A stretch of DNA of 59,086 nt, taken from SAR116 cluster bacterium AG-313-A07. GTDB taxonomy: Bacteria; Pseudomonadota; Alphaproteobacteria; Thalassobaculales; Thalassobaculaceae. Under the pieces are notes generated by a model, which did not search any database, was not told the origin of the DNA, and saw only the letters and a list, made by a program, of their open reading frames with translations. Below are positions 1 to 8,650 of the stretch, piece by piece. The stretch covers positions 1 through 59,086 of the forward strand of contig QBVV01000008.1 in the NCBI GenBank assembly GCA_003284265.1, written 5' to 3'. Made by a program: the position numbers and the translations under genes. Each line of letters begins with the position of its first letter. Position 1 is the stretch's first letter.

Positions 1-558
1 GACATAGGAGACCCCTTCCTGCTGTGCGCCATTGTAATCAGTATTTGATGGAATACCTATTGAGTTCGCACCTTGAATAAAAGCATCACAAAGTGGATCT
101 CTCCAATCAAGGTCATTAATTTTTAAATTGCCCTCTCTGCCACGATAGGTTTCGTCACCAGCACCTATTTTCTGTTCGCACTTCTTGAAGTACGGCAAAA
201 CATCCGCATACCCCCATCCCTTGTTGCCTTTTTGGGACCAGGTGTCAAAGTCCATTTTCTGACCTCGATTATAGACGTGACCATTTATAGAACTAGATCC
301 CCCTAACGTTTTTCCTCTAGGTACAGCGATCACTCTATTTGCAGTCCATTCAGTAGCCGTTGTTTCATACATCCAATTTATTTTGGGATTTACCAGTGTC
401 TTCATGAACCCAGCAGGGATGTGAATGAAGGGGTTCCAATCACGTGGCCCTGCCTCTAAAACACACACGGTATAACGTCCATTTTCACTAAGGCGGTTTG
501 CCAAAACACAACCCGCAGAACCAGCACCGACTATGATATAATCAAAGTTATCCGCCAA
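1..558 (-). CDS. GMC family oxidoreductase (choline dehydrogenase-like), 5' part only
   Basis: This is the N-terminal 186 residues of a glucose-methanol-choline flavoprotein; the reading frame is still open at base 1, so the rest lies outside the window. It begins with the FAD-binding Rossmann motif DYIIVGAGSAGCVLANRL, followed by the family's N-terminal signature region PRGKTLGGSSSINGHVYNRG and the segment GWGYADVLPYFKKCE. These enzymes oxidise alcohols with FAD; the substrate cannot be read from this half. No ATG is in frame near the 5' end; the start is a TTG (556-558) with GGGG seven bases upstream. It is divergent from the thiamine-diphosphate enzyme, with about 230 bp between them. The family is certain, the exact function is not. 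Confidence 0.88.
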   Translation of the reverse strand, partial: MADNFDYIIVGAGSAGCVLANRLSENGRYTVCVLEAGPRDWNPFIHIPAGFMKTLVNPKINWMYETTATEWTANRVIAVPRGKTLGGSSSINGHVYNRGQKMDFDTWSQKGNKGWGYADVLPYFKKCEQKIGAGDETYRGREGNLKINDLDWRDPLCDAFIQGANSIGIPSNTDYNGAQQEGVSYV

Positions 559-789
559 AAATAATCCCCATGAAAAGTTCTTTTTTAAGATTAATCTTCC
601 AGATGTGTAAAGTAAATCATCTAGACAATCAAAAAGGCTTTGCTGGCCCCAAGACCCTAGTGGTATTAAGATAGTTTAGTAAATTCAGAATTCATTTGAA
701 GGATATCGGGGCAACTCTGCCTTCCTGTTTACTTATGTAGAGAATAAAAAAGATAACCTTTTAATAAAACTTGAGGAAAGTCATTAGTG

Positions 790-2433
790 ATGGAAGCAGG
801 TGCTGCGTTAGTAAATACAATAATCAATGCTGGAATAGACACAGCATTTACAGTGCCGGGAGAGAGTTTCCTAGCCGTTTTGGAGGCGTTAAGATCCAAC
901 CAAAATAGGATCCGCCTCGTCTCTGTTAGACAAGAAGGGGGCGGGTCACTAGCGGCCCATGGATACGCACAAGTCAAACGAAAACCAGCTGCTGTCTTTG
1001 TCAGCCGCGGTCCAGGCGCTGCGAATGCGTCAATTGGGCTTCACGCAGCGCATCAAGATTCTATTCCAATGGTAATGTTTTTAGGCCAGGTACGCAGCCA
1101 TATGAAGGGAAGAGAATCCTTTCAGGAAATTGATCCCAAAACCTCCTTTGGTTCAATGAGTAAAGCTGTTTTGGAACCTAATAATGCCCAAGAAATGGTA
1201 ACAATGGCTCGTCAAGCTATTGAAATATCGCAATCAGGGCGTCCCGGCCCTGTCGTCGTGGTGATGCCCAGAGATTTTGGGGAAACCAAAGTTGATGAAA
1301 ATATTGAGACAAGACCTTATGAGCGTAAACAAGTATTAAGTGATCAAAACTCGATGAACGAACTAATTGATGGACTTAATAAATCAGTAAAACCTATTTT
1401 ATTAGCTGGTGAATTAGCGCGCGGGGAAAATGTTCGTGATTTATTAGTTAAATTGTCTGACAGGTTGGGGGCACCAGTGATATCTGCCTACAGATGCCAA
1501 GATGTAGTAGAAAACCACCATCCATGCTACGCAGGGCACCTTGAAATCAACCCAGTTGAATATCAAGATAAACTGTTTAACGAGTCCGATTTTATCGCTG
1601 TTTTGGGCAGTAGACTAGATGGTATCACTAGTAGAGAAGAGACATTAATCAAAGATGATGACAAATGGGCCCACATTCATCCTGATAGCATAGTTCTTAA
1701 TCGTTTCAACTCCGATATCCCTGTTCAATCTGATGTTGTACCCTTACTGACCGATATTATGGGCCGCATCGAACAAAAGGATCACAAGGACAGCGTTTGG
1801 CGTTCGAAGGCGCACAGTGATTATTTAAATTTTTCAACTGCCGGCAGTTACCCTGTTACTGGATCAGTTGATCTGTCGTATATTGCAGAAACTGCAAGAG
1901 AATTGCTATCCCCAAATTCTATTATACTCACTGATGGCGGAAGTTATGCTCGTTGGATTCATCGATTTTTCAAATTTGACGCCCCCTTGACTCAAGGAGG
2001 AACCGCCAGCGGAGCTATGGGAGGAGGAGTGCCGGGAGCAATAGGCGCTTACCTGGCAAGTGATGGCGATTGTATGATTGTTGCTTTTGCCGGCGATGGG
2101 GGTTTCATGATGAGTGGCCAGGAGTTATCCACTGCTGTCAGGGAGCAAATACCGATAAAAATTATCGTTTGTGACAACAATATTCACGGGTCAATTCTTA
2201 AAGGACAGGCCGATAAATATGGTTTAGAGAACGCTTTTGGAACGATTATGGACAGCCCTGACTTCGCCCAAATTGCGCGCGCATACGGTGCAAAGGCATG
2301 GACGGTAAAAACAACTGGCGAGTGGCGATCGTCTTTTGCAGAAGCATTATCCCACGACGGCCCCGCACTAATTCATCTTATTTTTGACCCCAGAGATATC
2401 GCTCCATATGGCAATGAAAAAGATGCTGTTTGA
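790..2433 (+). CDS. Thiamine-diphosphate-dependent enzyme (acetolactate synthase large-subunit-like)
   Basis: A 547-residue ThDP enzyme with the three usual domains: N-terminal Pyr domain, central domain and C-terminal PP domain. The glutamate that activates the cofactor is in VRQEGGGSLAAHGYA (about residue 49), and the metal/diphosphate motif starts at GDGGF (about 435) and ends at DNN 26 residues later. The family includes acetolactate synthase, benzoylformate decarboxylase, glyoxylate carboligase and sulfoacetaldehyde acetyltransferase. It has no ilvN-like small subunit beside it, so a catabolic 2-oxo acid carboligase or decarboxylase is as likely as acetolactate synthase. GAGGAAAG at 773-780 is the ribosome binding site; a GTG at 787 just before the ATG is an alternative start. 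Confidence 0.88.
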   Translation: MEAGAALVNTIINAGIDTAFTVPGESFLAVLEALRSNQNRIRLVSVRQEGGGSLAAHGYAQVKRKPAAVFVSRGPGAANASIGLHAAHQDSIPMVMFLGQVRSHMKGRESFQEIDPKTSFGSMSKAVLEPNNAQEMVTMARQAIEISQSGRPGPVVVVMPRDFGETKVDENIETRPYERKQVLSDQNSMNELIDGLNKSVKPILLAGELARGENVRDLLVKLSDRLGAPVISAYRCQDVVENHHPCYAGHLEINPVEYQDKLFNESDFIAVLGSRLDGITSREETLIKDDDKWAHIHPDSIVLNRFNSDIPVQSDVVPLLTDIMGRIEQKDHKDSVWRSKAHSDYLNFSTAGSYPVTGSVDLSYIAETARELLSPNSIILTDGGSYARWIHRFFKFDAPLTQGGTASGAMGGGVPGAIGAYLASDGDCMIVAFAGDGGFMMSGQELSTAVREQIPIKIIVCDNNIHGSILKGQADKYGLENAFGTIMDSPDFAQIARAYGAKAWTVKTTGEWRSSFAEALSHDGPALIHLIFDPRDIAPYGNEKDAV

Positions 2434-2478
2434 ATCAATAATGAAGGATTAATCTTTTTAATTATTTTATTAATTCAA
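2430..2478. terminator. Inverted repeat spanning two convergent stop codons, possible bidirectional terminator
   Basis: The arms 2430-2441 (TTGAATCAATAA) and 2467-2478 (TTATTAATTCAA) pair over 12 positions with one mismatch around a 25-base AT-rich loop. The repeat contains the stop of the ThDP enzyme on the plus strand and the stop of the hydrolase on the minus strand. The stem is AT-rich and has no clean T-tract, so termination is only a possibility. Confidence 0.3.
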
Positions 2479-3320
2479 GAAGACAAGAATGCTTTGATAG
2501 CCTCAGTTTGGAAAGGCACATTTAAGGCTGGAGCGTGACCGCATCCTTTGCATTCGAGAAGTATTGGACGGGGGCCCCTATTTAGCATTGCATCTGTAGT
2601 TTTAGTTGTTAATAGATCAGAATACTCCCCTCGGAGAAGAAGAGTCTTTGCGGTGATAAAGTCGTACTCATCCCAAAGCGACCAGTCGTCCGGGTGTATA
2701 ACGAATTGGCGCACTATCTTTGGATCATAATGTGTGGTCAATTTCCCATTAGGCATCCTTCTAGAGGATGCCTCTACTATTTTTCTCCATTCATCACCAG
2801 GAATATAACCGAAAGGGGCATATATATTTCTAAGATACCGTTCTAATTCATTCATAGAGCTGAATTCTAGTGTTTTTCCTACGTATGTTATAATACGTTC
2901 GATAGCGTCTTGGGCCAAATCAGGGCCAATATCATTAATTACCAAATGCGAAATACGCTTTTTGAGCAAGCCGCCGGCTGCCCACATTCCTAGAGAGCCG
3001 CCCATCGAGGTACCTATCCATCGAATTTCTTCCATACCTAATTGATCACAAAGATCTAACGCAATTTGTGTATAAACCTCGAAGCAATAATCTCTGTCGC
3101 CATTATTGGACCACTGACTTAATCCCCGGCCAATAGTATCAGGAGCTATGATCCTGTACTCATCGGCTAATTCTTTTGCCAGTGCATCAAAATCTTGCCC
3201 AACTCTTGCCAATCCATGCCATGCCATCACAGGCGGAAAATGTGGCTCCCCCCACTCCAAATAATGAATCTCCCAACCGGCACAATTTATATATTTTGAT
3301 GTCGGTTGATTTACCGGCAT
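2475..3320 (-). CDS. Alpha/beta-fold hydrolase
   Basis: A 281-residue soluble alpha/beta hydrolase. The oxyanion motif is AWHGLARVGQDFDAL (33-47), the nucleophile elbow GTSMGG puts Ser at 105, and the other triad members are probably Asp235 (GEYSDLL) and His262 (GCGHAPAL). The family hydrolyses esters, lactones, C-C bonds or epoxides; the substrate is unknown. The start is well supported by GGGAG six bases upstream of ATG. The gene converges on the ThDP enzyme and diverges from the ABC ATPase, so it is probably transcribed alone. It has no signal peptide, so it is expected in the cytoplasm. Confidence 0.85.
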   Translation of the reverse strand: MPVNQPTSKYINCAGWEIHYLEWGEPHFPPVMAWHGLARVGQDFDALAKELADEYRIIAPDTIGRGLSQWSNNGDRDYCFEVYTQIALDLCDQLGMEEIRWIGTSMGGSLGMWAAGGLLKKRISHLVINDIGPDLAQDAIERIITYVGKTLEFSSMNELERYLRNIYAPFGYIPGDEWRKIVEASSRRMPNGKLTTHYDPKIVRQFVIHPDDWSLWDEYDFITAKTLLLRGEYSDLLTTKTTDAMLNRGPRPILLECKGCGHAPALNVPFQTEAIKAFLSS

Positions 3321-3442
3321 ATTCTTCTCCCGAAACTTGGATAGTATATCTACTGTCTGTTACAATTGTTAACTTGCATCTTTCAACTCGCAAGCTAAAA
3401 CTCAACGAAGAGTTAAAAAACTTTTTAATTTAAGAGAATTTA

Positions 3443-4159
3443 ATGCCTTTTGCTATATCTGTTGAAAATGTTACTAAAACCTTCGAAGAAAGTCGCATTA
3501 TTGATGATGTTTCCTTCAATCTTGCTCCTGGAACATCCAGCGTAATTGTAGGCCCAGCCGCCTCCGGGAAGTCTCTCCTATTAAAATGTATATTAGGGTT
3601 AATTCCTATCGACTCTGGAAATATCTCAATTAATGGTCTTAAAGGGATAAACCGATTAAAAGAAACGAATAATATTGGCGTTATGTTTCAAGAAAATGCG
3701 CTATTTGACAGCCTTACAGTGTGGGAAAATATCGCTTTTCGTCTAATAAACCAAAAACGCATCTCAGAAAAAACAGCGAAGTCTATCGCGCGGGAAAAAT
3801 TAAGTCAGGTTCACCTGACAAATGATTCATTTAATAAATATCCAGCAGAATTATCGGGCGGAATGCAAAAAAGAGTTAGTCTGGCTCGTGCACTTGTAAC
3901 TGATCCTCAAATACTTTTAATTGATGAGCCAACCGCTGGACTAGACCCAATTTTGACAACGGTCATTTGTAATCTTATTGCAGCTCACAAAAGCAAATTT
4001 GGGGCAACAATATTAGCTGTGACGAGTGACATGCGGGTCGCAAGAGAAAAATATGACCAAATTCTATACCTCGAAAACGGCACAATCGAGTGGGCTGGCG
4101 CACTTGAGTCCCTGCAAAAAACGGGAACCAGACCTGTCAAAGAATTTATACTTGAATGA
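3443..4159 (+). CDS. Orphan ABC transporter ATPase, MlaF/Ttg2A-like
   Basis: A 238-residue nucleotide-binding domain with Walker A GPAASGKS (37-44), Q-loop Gln83, signature LSGGMQKR (137-144) and Walker B ILLIDEP (157-163). The LSGGM-QKR signature and the FQENALFDSLTVWENI segment are typical of MlaF, the ATPase of the phospholipid/sterol MlaFEDB-type importer. Two things are odd. First, no MlaE permease or MlaD MCE protein is next to it; both neighbours are unrelated and point towards it or away. Second, the H-loop position, expected as THD or SHD, reads AVTSDM, so the switch histidine is Ser. It could be a partner for a permease encoded elsewhere, or a weakly active ATPase. Confidence 0.82.
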   Translation: MPFAISVENVTKTFEESRIIDDVSFNLAPGTSSVIVGPAASGKSLLLKCILGLIPIDSGNISINGLKGINRLKETNNIGVMFQENALFDSLTVWENIAFRLINQKRISEKTAKSIAREKLSQVHLTNDSFNKYPAELSGGMQKRVSLARALVTDPQILLIDEPTAGLDPILTTVICNLIAAHKSKFGATILAVTSDMRVAREKYDQILYLENGTIEWAGALESLQKTGTRPVKEFILE

Positions 4160-4170
4160 TACTCTGGTTC

Positions 4171-4938
4171 TTATGCAGCCTGAGCGGATGATCTACCACT
4201 AGCAAACTTGTTTACTGCTAAGATTAATGATTCAACCAAAAACTCTTTACCTGAAACTATTCTTGGATGCGGAGCTCCGATACCTATCGCCAGCGGCCTT
4301 GAAGACGGTCCATTCTTCAATAACGTGGCAACCACCCCTGCACCTGGCGTTGCTAAATTAGCCGTTATGATATATCCGTTGTCGCGTACTTCTTGAATAC
4401 GAGCCATAACTTCCGCCTCTTGGATTGCGTCCTCTGGCCGCTCGGTTTCAGTGTTAACCCTGCGTATCATTCTTCCTATTTCTGCGTCGTCTCTTTGACT
4501 TGCCAATACTAAACCGATGGCTGTCCTAAACATTGGCCTTAACATTCCAGGTCTAAGTTGAAATCTTAATCTCTGGTATGAGTTAACAACATGAATATAT
4601 TGCGCCTCTACACCATTGAGTACACCTAGAATAACTGTATCGCCAGTAGTTGCATTTAAATCTTGCAACATTGTAAGAAGATTGTCTTGATTTTGAGGAC
4701 CGCCCATCAGCCAATTTCCGAGAAGGCCAACACGAACGCTCGGGGTATAGGCGCGAGACCGCGTATCGTAGTCCACAAAACCTTGAGCTAAAAGACTCTT
4801 CATGAGAGCTGACATACTCGACTGCGGCACCCCCATCAATCTAACCAATTCCGAAATAGTTAGCGGACGCTTAACATCTTCAAAACATTCAAATATTGCC
4901 ATCACCCGTGCGGCAGATTTGACCAATCCTTCTGACAT
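4171..4938 (-). CDS. IclR family transcriptional regulator
   Basis: A 255-residue IclR-type regulator: an N-terminal winged helix-turn-helix (about residues 8-70, with LTISELVRLMGVPQSSMSALMKSL as the helix-turn-helix) and a C-terminal effector-binding domain. It lies at the 3' end of the minus-strand catabolic block 5086-14052, which it may control; it could also act on its own promoter, where a small palindrome sits just upstream. IclR proteins usually sense organic acids. The effector cannot be predicted. It converges on the ABC ATPase with only 11 bp between stops. Confidence 0.9.
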   Translation of the reverse strand: MSEGLVKSAARVMAIFECFEDVKRPLTISELVRLMGVPQSSMSALMKSLLAQGFVDYDTRSRAYTPSVRVGLLGNWLMGGPQNQDNLLTMLQDLNATTGDTVILGVLNGVEAQYIHVVNSYQRLRFQLRPGMLRPMFRTAIGLVLASQRDDAEIGRMIRRVNTETERPEDAIQEAEVMARIQEVRDNGYIITANLATPGAGVVATLLKNGPSSRPLAIGIGAPHPRIVSGKEFLVESLILAVNKFASGRSSAQAA

Positions 4939-4963
4939 TTCTGTTCACTTTTTTTGTTTTCGA

Positions 4964-4978
4964 CCTAGATATACTAGG
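4964..4978. promoter_or_regulatory. Palindrome upstream of the IclR gene, candidate operator
   Basis: CCTAG-ATATA-CTAGG is a perfect 5-bp inverted repeat around a 5-base centre, 25 bases upstream of the regulator's start. The octamer TAGATATA inside it recurs about 18 bases further on. IclR regulators often bind short palindromes overlapping their own promoter; that this is such a site is inference. Confidence 0.25.
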
Positions 4979-5085
4979 AGACATAGATATATCAGTCCAT
5001 CAGGTATATGTTTTAAGTGGCTTTGGTCAATATTTCATGAAAAAAAACTTCACTGAAATTCCCTATTTTCAAGTAACAAATGGAA

Positions 5086-6477
5086 TTAATGGGACTTTTT
5101 TCTACCCACAACAAAATCAAAAACAGAAGATGCATCCTCAAGTTCATCCAATTTTAAGCACGAACCAACTGTTTTCTCCGCCGCTGGGGCTCCATAAACT
5201 GGGATGACGAGCGCCTTAAATTTTTCAGTTAACTTATTTTCCTGCACACTTGCATCAACCATAGGCACACCTGCATCCCAAAACTTTGTCAAAGAGCGAC
5301 CATCTGTTAGGTTGATGATAACTTCAGATTGCATCCTCGAATCAAATTTTCTGTCAATGATTTCTACTTTGTTTCTTAGGTTCACCAAATCATCTCTATT
5401 AGCAATGACATCATCGTAAGCCGTCAGACTTCCCGTATCTATATAAGATAACGCCATCGCTGCAGTATGCCGCATACTAAATTTAACCTCTAATCCAGTG
5501 GATGGTTCTGGAATATTACAAACACTAAAATGAGTCTTTGGAACAAATTGCTTAACAGATTCTACTTGTTCTACCTTGATGTTATTTTCATCGCGCAACG
5601 CTTTTATTGCATCAATCCCAGCATGCGTTAAATAGCAAGATGCATGATATTTAAAAAGATTTTCCTCTACTGCAAGTTTTTCATTATGACTAAGTTTGAC
5701 TGGAAGCGCTTCAAAACCGTCTGCCTGCGTGGCCGCAAAACCCTGTGCACATTCTATTGCATCTGGCCTGCTCGTAAATCCTTTCTTGGCTAACCGAGCC
5801 GCTAGCAATCCATTCGAAGCTGCTTTTCCTGCATGCAAAGGCTTGCACATAGTTCCAAACATTGCCTTTAGCCCCGCAGCTTGTGTCGCTGCAATACCAA
5901 GTGCTGTTATAGTCTGTTCCTCGCTTAAACCTAACAGTTTTGCAGCTGCCGCCGCTGCACCAAATGTCCCGTAAGTGGCGGTCCCGTGCCAGCCTTTATC
6001 ATAATGAGCAAAACCGCTCATTTCTGCTAGTCGTGTCTCCACCTCATAACCGGCTATGAAAGCTGTAATAAATTCGATACCGGTTACGCTAATTTCGTCA
6101 GATATCGCCATCAATACCGGCACAACTGGGACCGTGGGATGTCCATTCATCCGAGCGTTAACATCGTCGTAGTCCAGTGCATGAGATGCCGAACCGTTTA
6201 CCAACGCCGCTTGAGAGGGGACAAGTTTTGCTTCGTGACCTATTAAACGCCCCTTGCCAGTAGCAGCTTCCTCTATGGCGACATCGATGATCTTTGTTGT
6301 AAGTTCATCATGGGCCCCACCAACTGTCACCGCTATCCAGTCAAGAATGCAATGCCTAGCCCATTTTATTGAGTTTTCTGATAAATTCTGCAGCTTCAAT
6401 CCAGCCGCCATTGAACCCAGATCCTTGGTTGGCATTAGCCGATCAAATTTTGTATCAGGCATATCATTACTTGCCAT
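5086..6477 (-). CDS. MmgE/PrpD family protein
   Basis: A 463-residue protein of the MmgE/PrpD fold, the family that includes 2-methylcitrate dehydratase PrpD, cis-aconitate decarboxylase and iminodisuccinate epimerase. Characteristic segments are the helical N-terminal domain with SASHALDYDDVNARMNGHPT (about 117-136), then GWHGTATYGTFGAAAAAAKLLGL, the KPLHAGKAASNGLLAA stretch and the smaller C-terminal lid domain. No prpB or prpC is nearby, so methylcitrate metabolism is not implied; a dehydratase, epimerase or decarboxylase acting on a carboxylic acid of this block is more likely. GGTGAG six bases upstream of ATG supports the start. It lies between the small membrane protein and the IclR gene on the same strand. 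Confidence 0.88.
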   Translation of the reverse strand: MASNDMPDTKFDRLMPTKDLGSMAAGLKLQNLSENSIKWARHCILDWIAVTVGGAHDELTTKIIDVAIEEAATGKGRLIGHEAKLVPSQAALVNGSASHALDYDDVNARMNGHPTVPVVPVLMAISDEISVTGIEFITAFIAGYEVETRLAEMSGFAHYDKGWHGTATYGTFGAAAAAAKLLGLSEEQTITALGIAATQAAGLKAMFGTMCKPLHAGKAASNGLLAARLAKKGFTSRPDAIECAQGFAATQADGFEALPVKLSHNEKLAVEENLFKYHASCYLTHAGIDAIKALRDENNIKVEQVESVKQFVPKTHFSVCNIPEPSTGLEVKFSMRHTAAMALSYIDTGSLTAYDDVIANRDDLVNLRNKVEIIDRKFDSRMQSEVIINLTDGRSLTKFWDAGVPMVDASVQENKLTEKFKALVIPVYGAPAAEKTVGSCLKLDELEDASSVFDFVVGRKKSH

Positions 6478-6578
6478 AGCAGCTCACCAAAAAATGTTGA
6501 AATAAACCGGATGTATTTTTTAAAACATTATTTTTTACGAAAGCAATAATTTATCATAGCAGAAACCATGAACAAAAG

Positions 6579-6785
6579 TTAGGCCTTCGTCTTATAGGTC
6601 CAAATACGTTTAAATGACATTATGAATGCGACAATAACGATCAAACCAAAAATCACAATAATGCTATTATTAGCAACAAGTGAATTGTTATGCAAAAAGC
6701 CTAAGCCTTCATCATAATAATGGTGAGCGCTTGCTGGCCAATTCAAAAAAAGTACAACTAAAAACGACCCAATTAATGCTCTCAT
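6579..6785 (-). CDS. Small exported or membrane protein of unknown function
   Basis: A 68-residue protein not recognised as a known family. Residues 1-20 look like a signal peptide ending in PASA, followed by HHYYDEGLGFLHNNSL, an aromatic and histidine-rich stretch that would face the periplasm. A second hydrophobic segment (about 42-60, IIVIFGLIVIVAFIMSF) then leads to a basic tail RIWTYKTKA. A strong ribosome binding site (CGGGAG, seven bases before ATG) and the tight fit between EamA and MmgE/PrpD argue that it is a real gene. The His-His pair at the predicted mature N-terminus could bind a metal, which is speculation. Confidence 0.65.
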   Translation of the reverse strand: MRALIGSFLVVLFLNWPASAHHYYDEGLGFLHNNSLVANNSIIVIFGLIVIVAFIMSFKRIWTYKTKA

Positions 6786-6830
6786 AAAATCACTCCCGTT
6801 TCCTCATTTTACAGAATATTAAAAGCTTAC

Positions 6831-7709
6831 CTAGGAGACAAGCTCTTTTGATCGAATTCTCTCTCTATTCCAAGCGTATAATCCACTAACAACAATAATC
6901 CCACCACCAAGACAAGTTATTAAATCTGGGACATCATTAAAAACAACGAATCCAAGAAAAGTCGCCCAGACTAGGACGACATAATTAAAGGGTTGAAGAG
7001 CACTAGCTTCCGATAACGTAAGTCCTTTCATCACACTTACATGAGCAAAAAGACCCAACACACTTGCCAGAACAAGCCATCCCCATTCAGGAGCACTCGG
7101 ACTTTGCCAATTACTAGGTGCCATAAAACTCAAGACAATGAAGCCCACCAGTCCAGTGTAAAAAGCAGACGTGCCGACCGAGTCATAACGTGCAGCCATT
7201 CTCGTCAATACTAAATAAATGGCAAAACCCAATGCTCCAAGAAGTGGAAGAAGTAACATTTCATTCCATCCGTCAAAACCAGGACGCAAAATTATTAATA
7301 TTCCTAAAAAGCCCACAATAACAGCCAACCATCTTCTATACCCAACTCTTTCGCCTAAGATTGGCACTGCCAATGCAAGAACCATCAATGGAACAGTAGC
7401 AGCCATTACATGTGCATCCGCAAGCGGCAAGTGACGAAAAGCGTAAGTAAATAAAATTATCTCACCTACCAATGCTAATCCCCGCAAGATTTGGATTAAT
7501 AAAGCATTGCTTTTAAGAGATTTAATTCCCCCTAGATATAAAGCTAACAACAACCCAAAAAACGCAAAAAACAAATAACGAACCCACAGTATTTCAGGCA
7601 CAGGAAGCAATCCTGTCAGGTACTTAGAAACAGCATCCATCGACCCAAATAGAATCATTCCCAAGACATGCCAAACAATACCTTGCATTGCTGGTGTTAG
7701 ATTGTTCAA
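6831..7709 (-). CDS. EamA/DMT family transporter
   Basis: A 292-residue inner-membrane protein with about ten hydrophobic helices in two repeated halves, as in the drug/metabolite transporter superfamily (RhaT/EamA type). Features include LFGSMDAVSKYLTGLLPVPE near the N-terminus and AFRHLPLADAHVMAATVPLM, typical of the first EamA repeat. These proteins usually export amino acids or other metabolites; the substrate is unknown. The first codon is TTG (7707-7709) with AGGTG upstream; the ATG seven codons downstream, giving MQGIVWHVLGM, is an equally good start. It sits in the minus-strand block with the AroE-like gene upstream. Confidence 0.85.
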   Translation of the reverse strand: MNNLTPAMQGIVWHVLGMILFGSMDAVSKYLTGLLPVPEILWVRYLFFAFFGLLLALYLGGIKSLKSNALLIQILRGLALVGEIILFTYAFRHLPLADAHVMAATVPLMVLALAVPILGERVGYRRWLAVIVGFLGILIILRPGFDGWNEMLLLPLLGALGFAIYLVLTRMAARYDSVGTSAFYTGLVGFIVLSFMAPSNWQSPSAPEWGWLVLASVLGLFAHVSVMKGLTLSEASALQPFNYVVLVWATFLGFVVFNDVPDLITCLGGGIIVVSGLYAWNRERIRSKELVS

Positions 7710-7825
7710 AATAATGACACCTGCTAAATTTGTAAGTATTTAAAATATAATAAAATTGGAAAAACCATCAAACGATGAAGCCAATGCTATAATTGAAAAC
7801 GAATATAATCCGATTATTATTTCTT

Positions 7826-8638
7826 TTACATCTTGAAATCATAGCCAAACAAGCCAGCTATTATTGAAACCTGATGATCGAACATTGGGCGCCCATAATG
7901 AATTTTACATCCTTTAGCTTTTGCTGCTTGAAGGATTGGCGTGTCCTCTGGATTCATTATAATCTCAGCAACAAGTTGATTGGGTTCCAACAAATCAGGC
8001 CTTAGTGGCAGATCATCATCGGGCATTAAACCTAATGAAGTTGTATTTATTATAATATCAAATCCATGAGGGTCTGCTGATGCCGCGTTGACCACTACTG
8101 ATGGGTATGCAGCTTGCACAGAATTGGCAAGCTCATCTGCTTTGATCGAAGTCCGATTTGTTATAGTCAAGCTTGATACACCACTATCTGCCAACGAAAA
8201 TGCTATCGCTCTTGCCGCACCGCCTGCACCGATCATTAATACCTTCTTATCAAAAACGGGGTAACCTGCAGCCAACATTCCATTCACAAATCCTGTACCG
8301 TCGCAATTATCCCCAATCAATTTACGATTATTATCAAATGCAGCAAAGTTAACGGCACCAACTAGATTCCCTTGCTTTCCTATTTCATCGCAAAATTCCA
8401 TGATAGGGAGTTTGTGTGGCAGGGTTACAGCCATACCTCCAAAGTTAGGCATTGCTCGTAACCCTTCGACGACTGTCTCTAGGTTTTTCGATGAAACATG
8501 CAAAGGAACCATGACAGCATCAACATCATATTTCTCGAAAAGCGGATTGAAGACAGAGGGCGCGCGAACATGAGCTATTGGATCCGCGATACAACCAAAT
8601 ACTTTCGTCTTACCAGAGATAGATAATGTAGCTTTCAT
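7826..8638 (-). CDS. Shikimate dehydrogenase family protein (AroE-like) with altered substrate site
   Basis: A 270-residue NAD(P)-dependent dehydrogenase of the AroE fold. The catalytic Lys (TLPHK, residue 76) and Asp (DNCDGTGF, 113) are present, as are the nucleotide motif GAGGAARAI and INTTSLG. However, the N-terminal substrate motif, normally PIAHSxSP, reads PIAHVRAP: the two serines that hold the shikimate carboxylate in AroE are Val and Ala. With its place among acid-sugar enzymes, this suggests a catabolic dehydrogenase rather than biosynthetic AroE. GAGG six bases upstream selects the ATG at 8638 over a longer TTG start at 8650. Confidence 0.83.
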   Translation of the reverse strand: MKATLSISGKTKVFGCIADPIAHVRAPSVFNPLFEKYDVDAVMVPLHVSSKNLETVVEGLRAMPNFGGMAVTLPHKLPIMEFCDEIGKQGNLVGAVNFAAFDNNRKLIGDNCDGTGFVNGMLAAGYPVFDKKVLMIGAGGAARAIAFSLADSGVSSLTITNRTSIKADELANSVQAAYPSVVVNAASADPHGFDIIINTTSLGLMPDDDLPLRPDLLEPNQLVAEIIMNPEDTPILQAAKAKGCKIHYGRPMFDHQVSIIAGLFGYDFKM

Positions 8639-8650
8639 AGCAAACCTCAA

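Noticed and set aside
729..977. Minus-strand frame overlapping the start of the ThDP enzyme
   Set aside because: It is antisense to a strongly supported gene and matches nothing recognisable.
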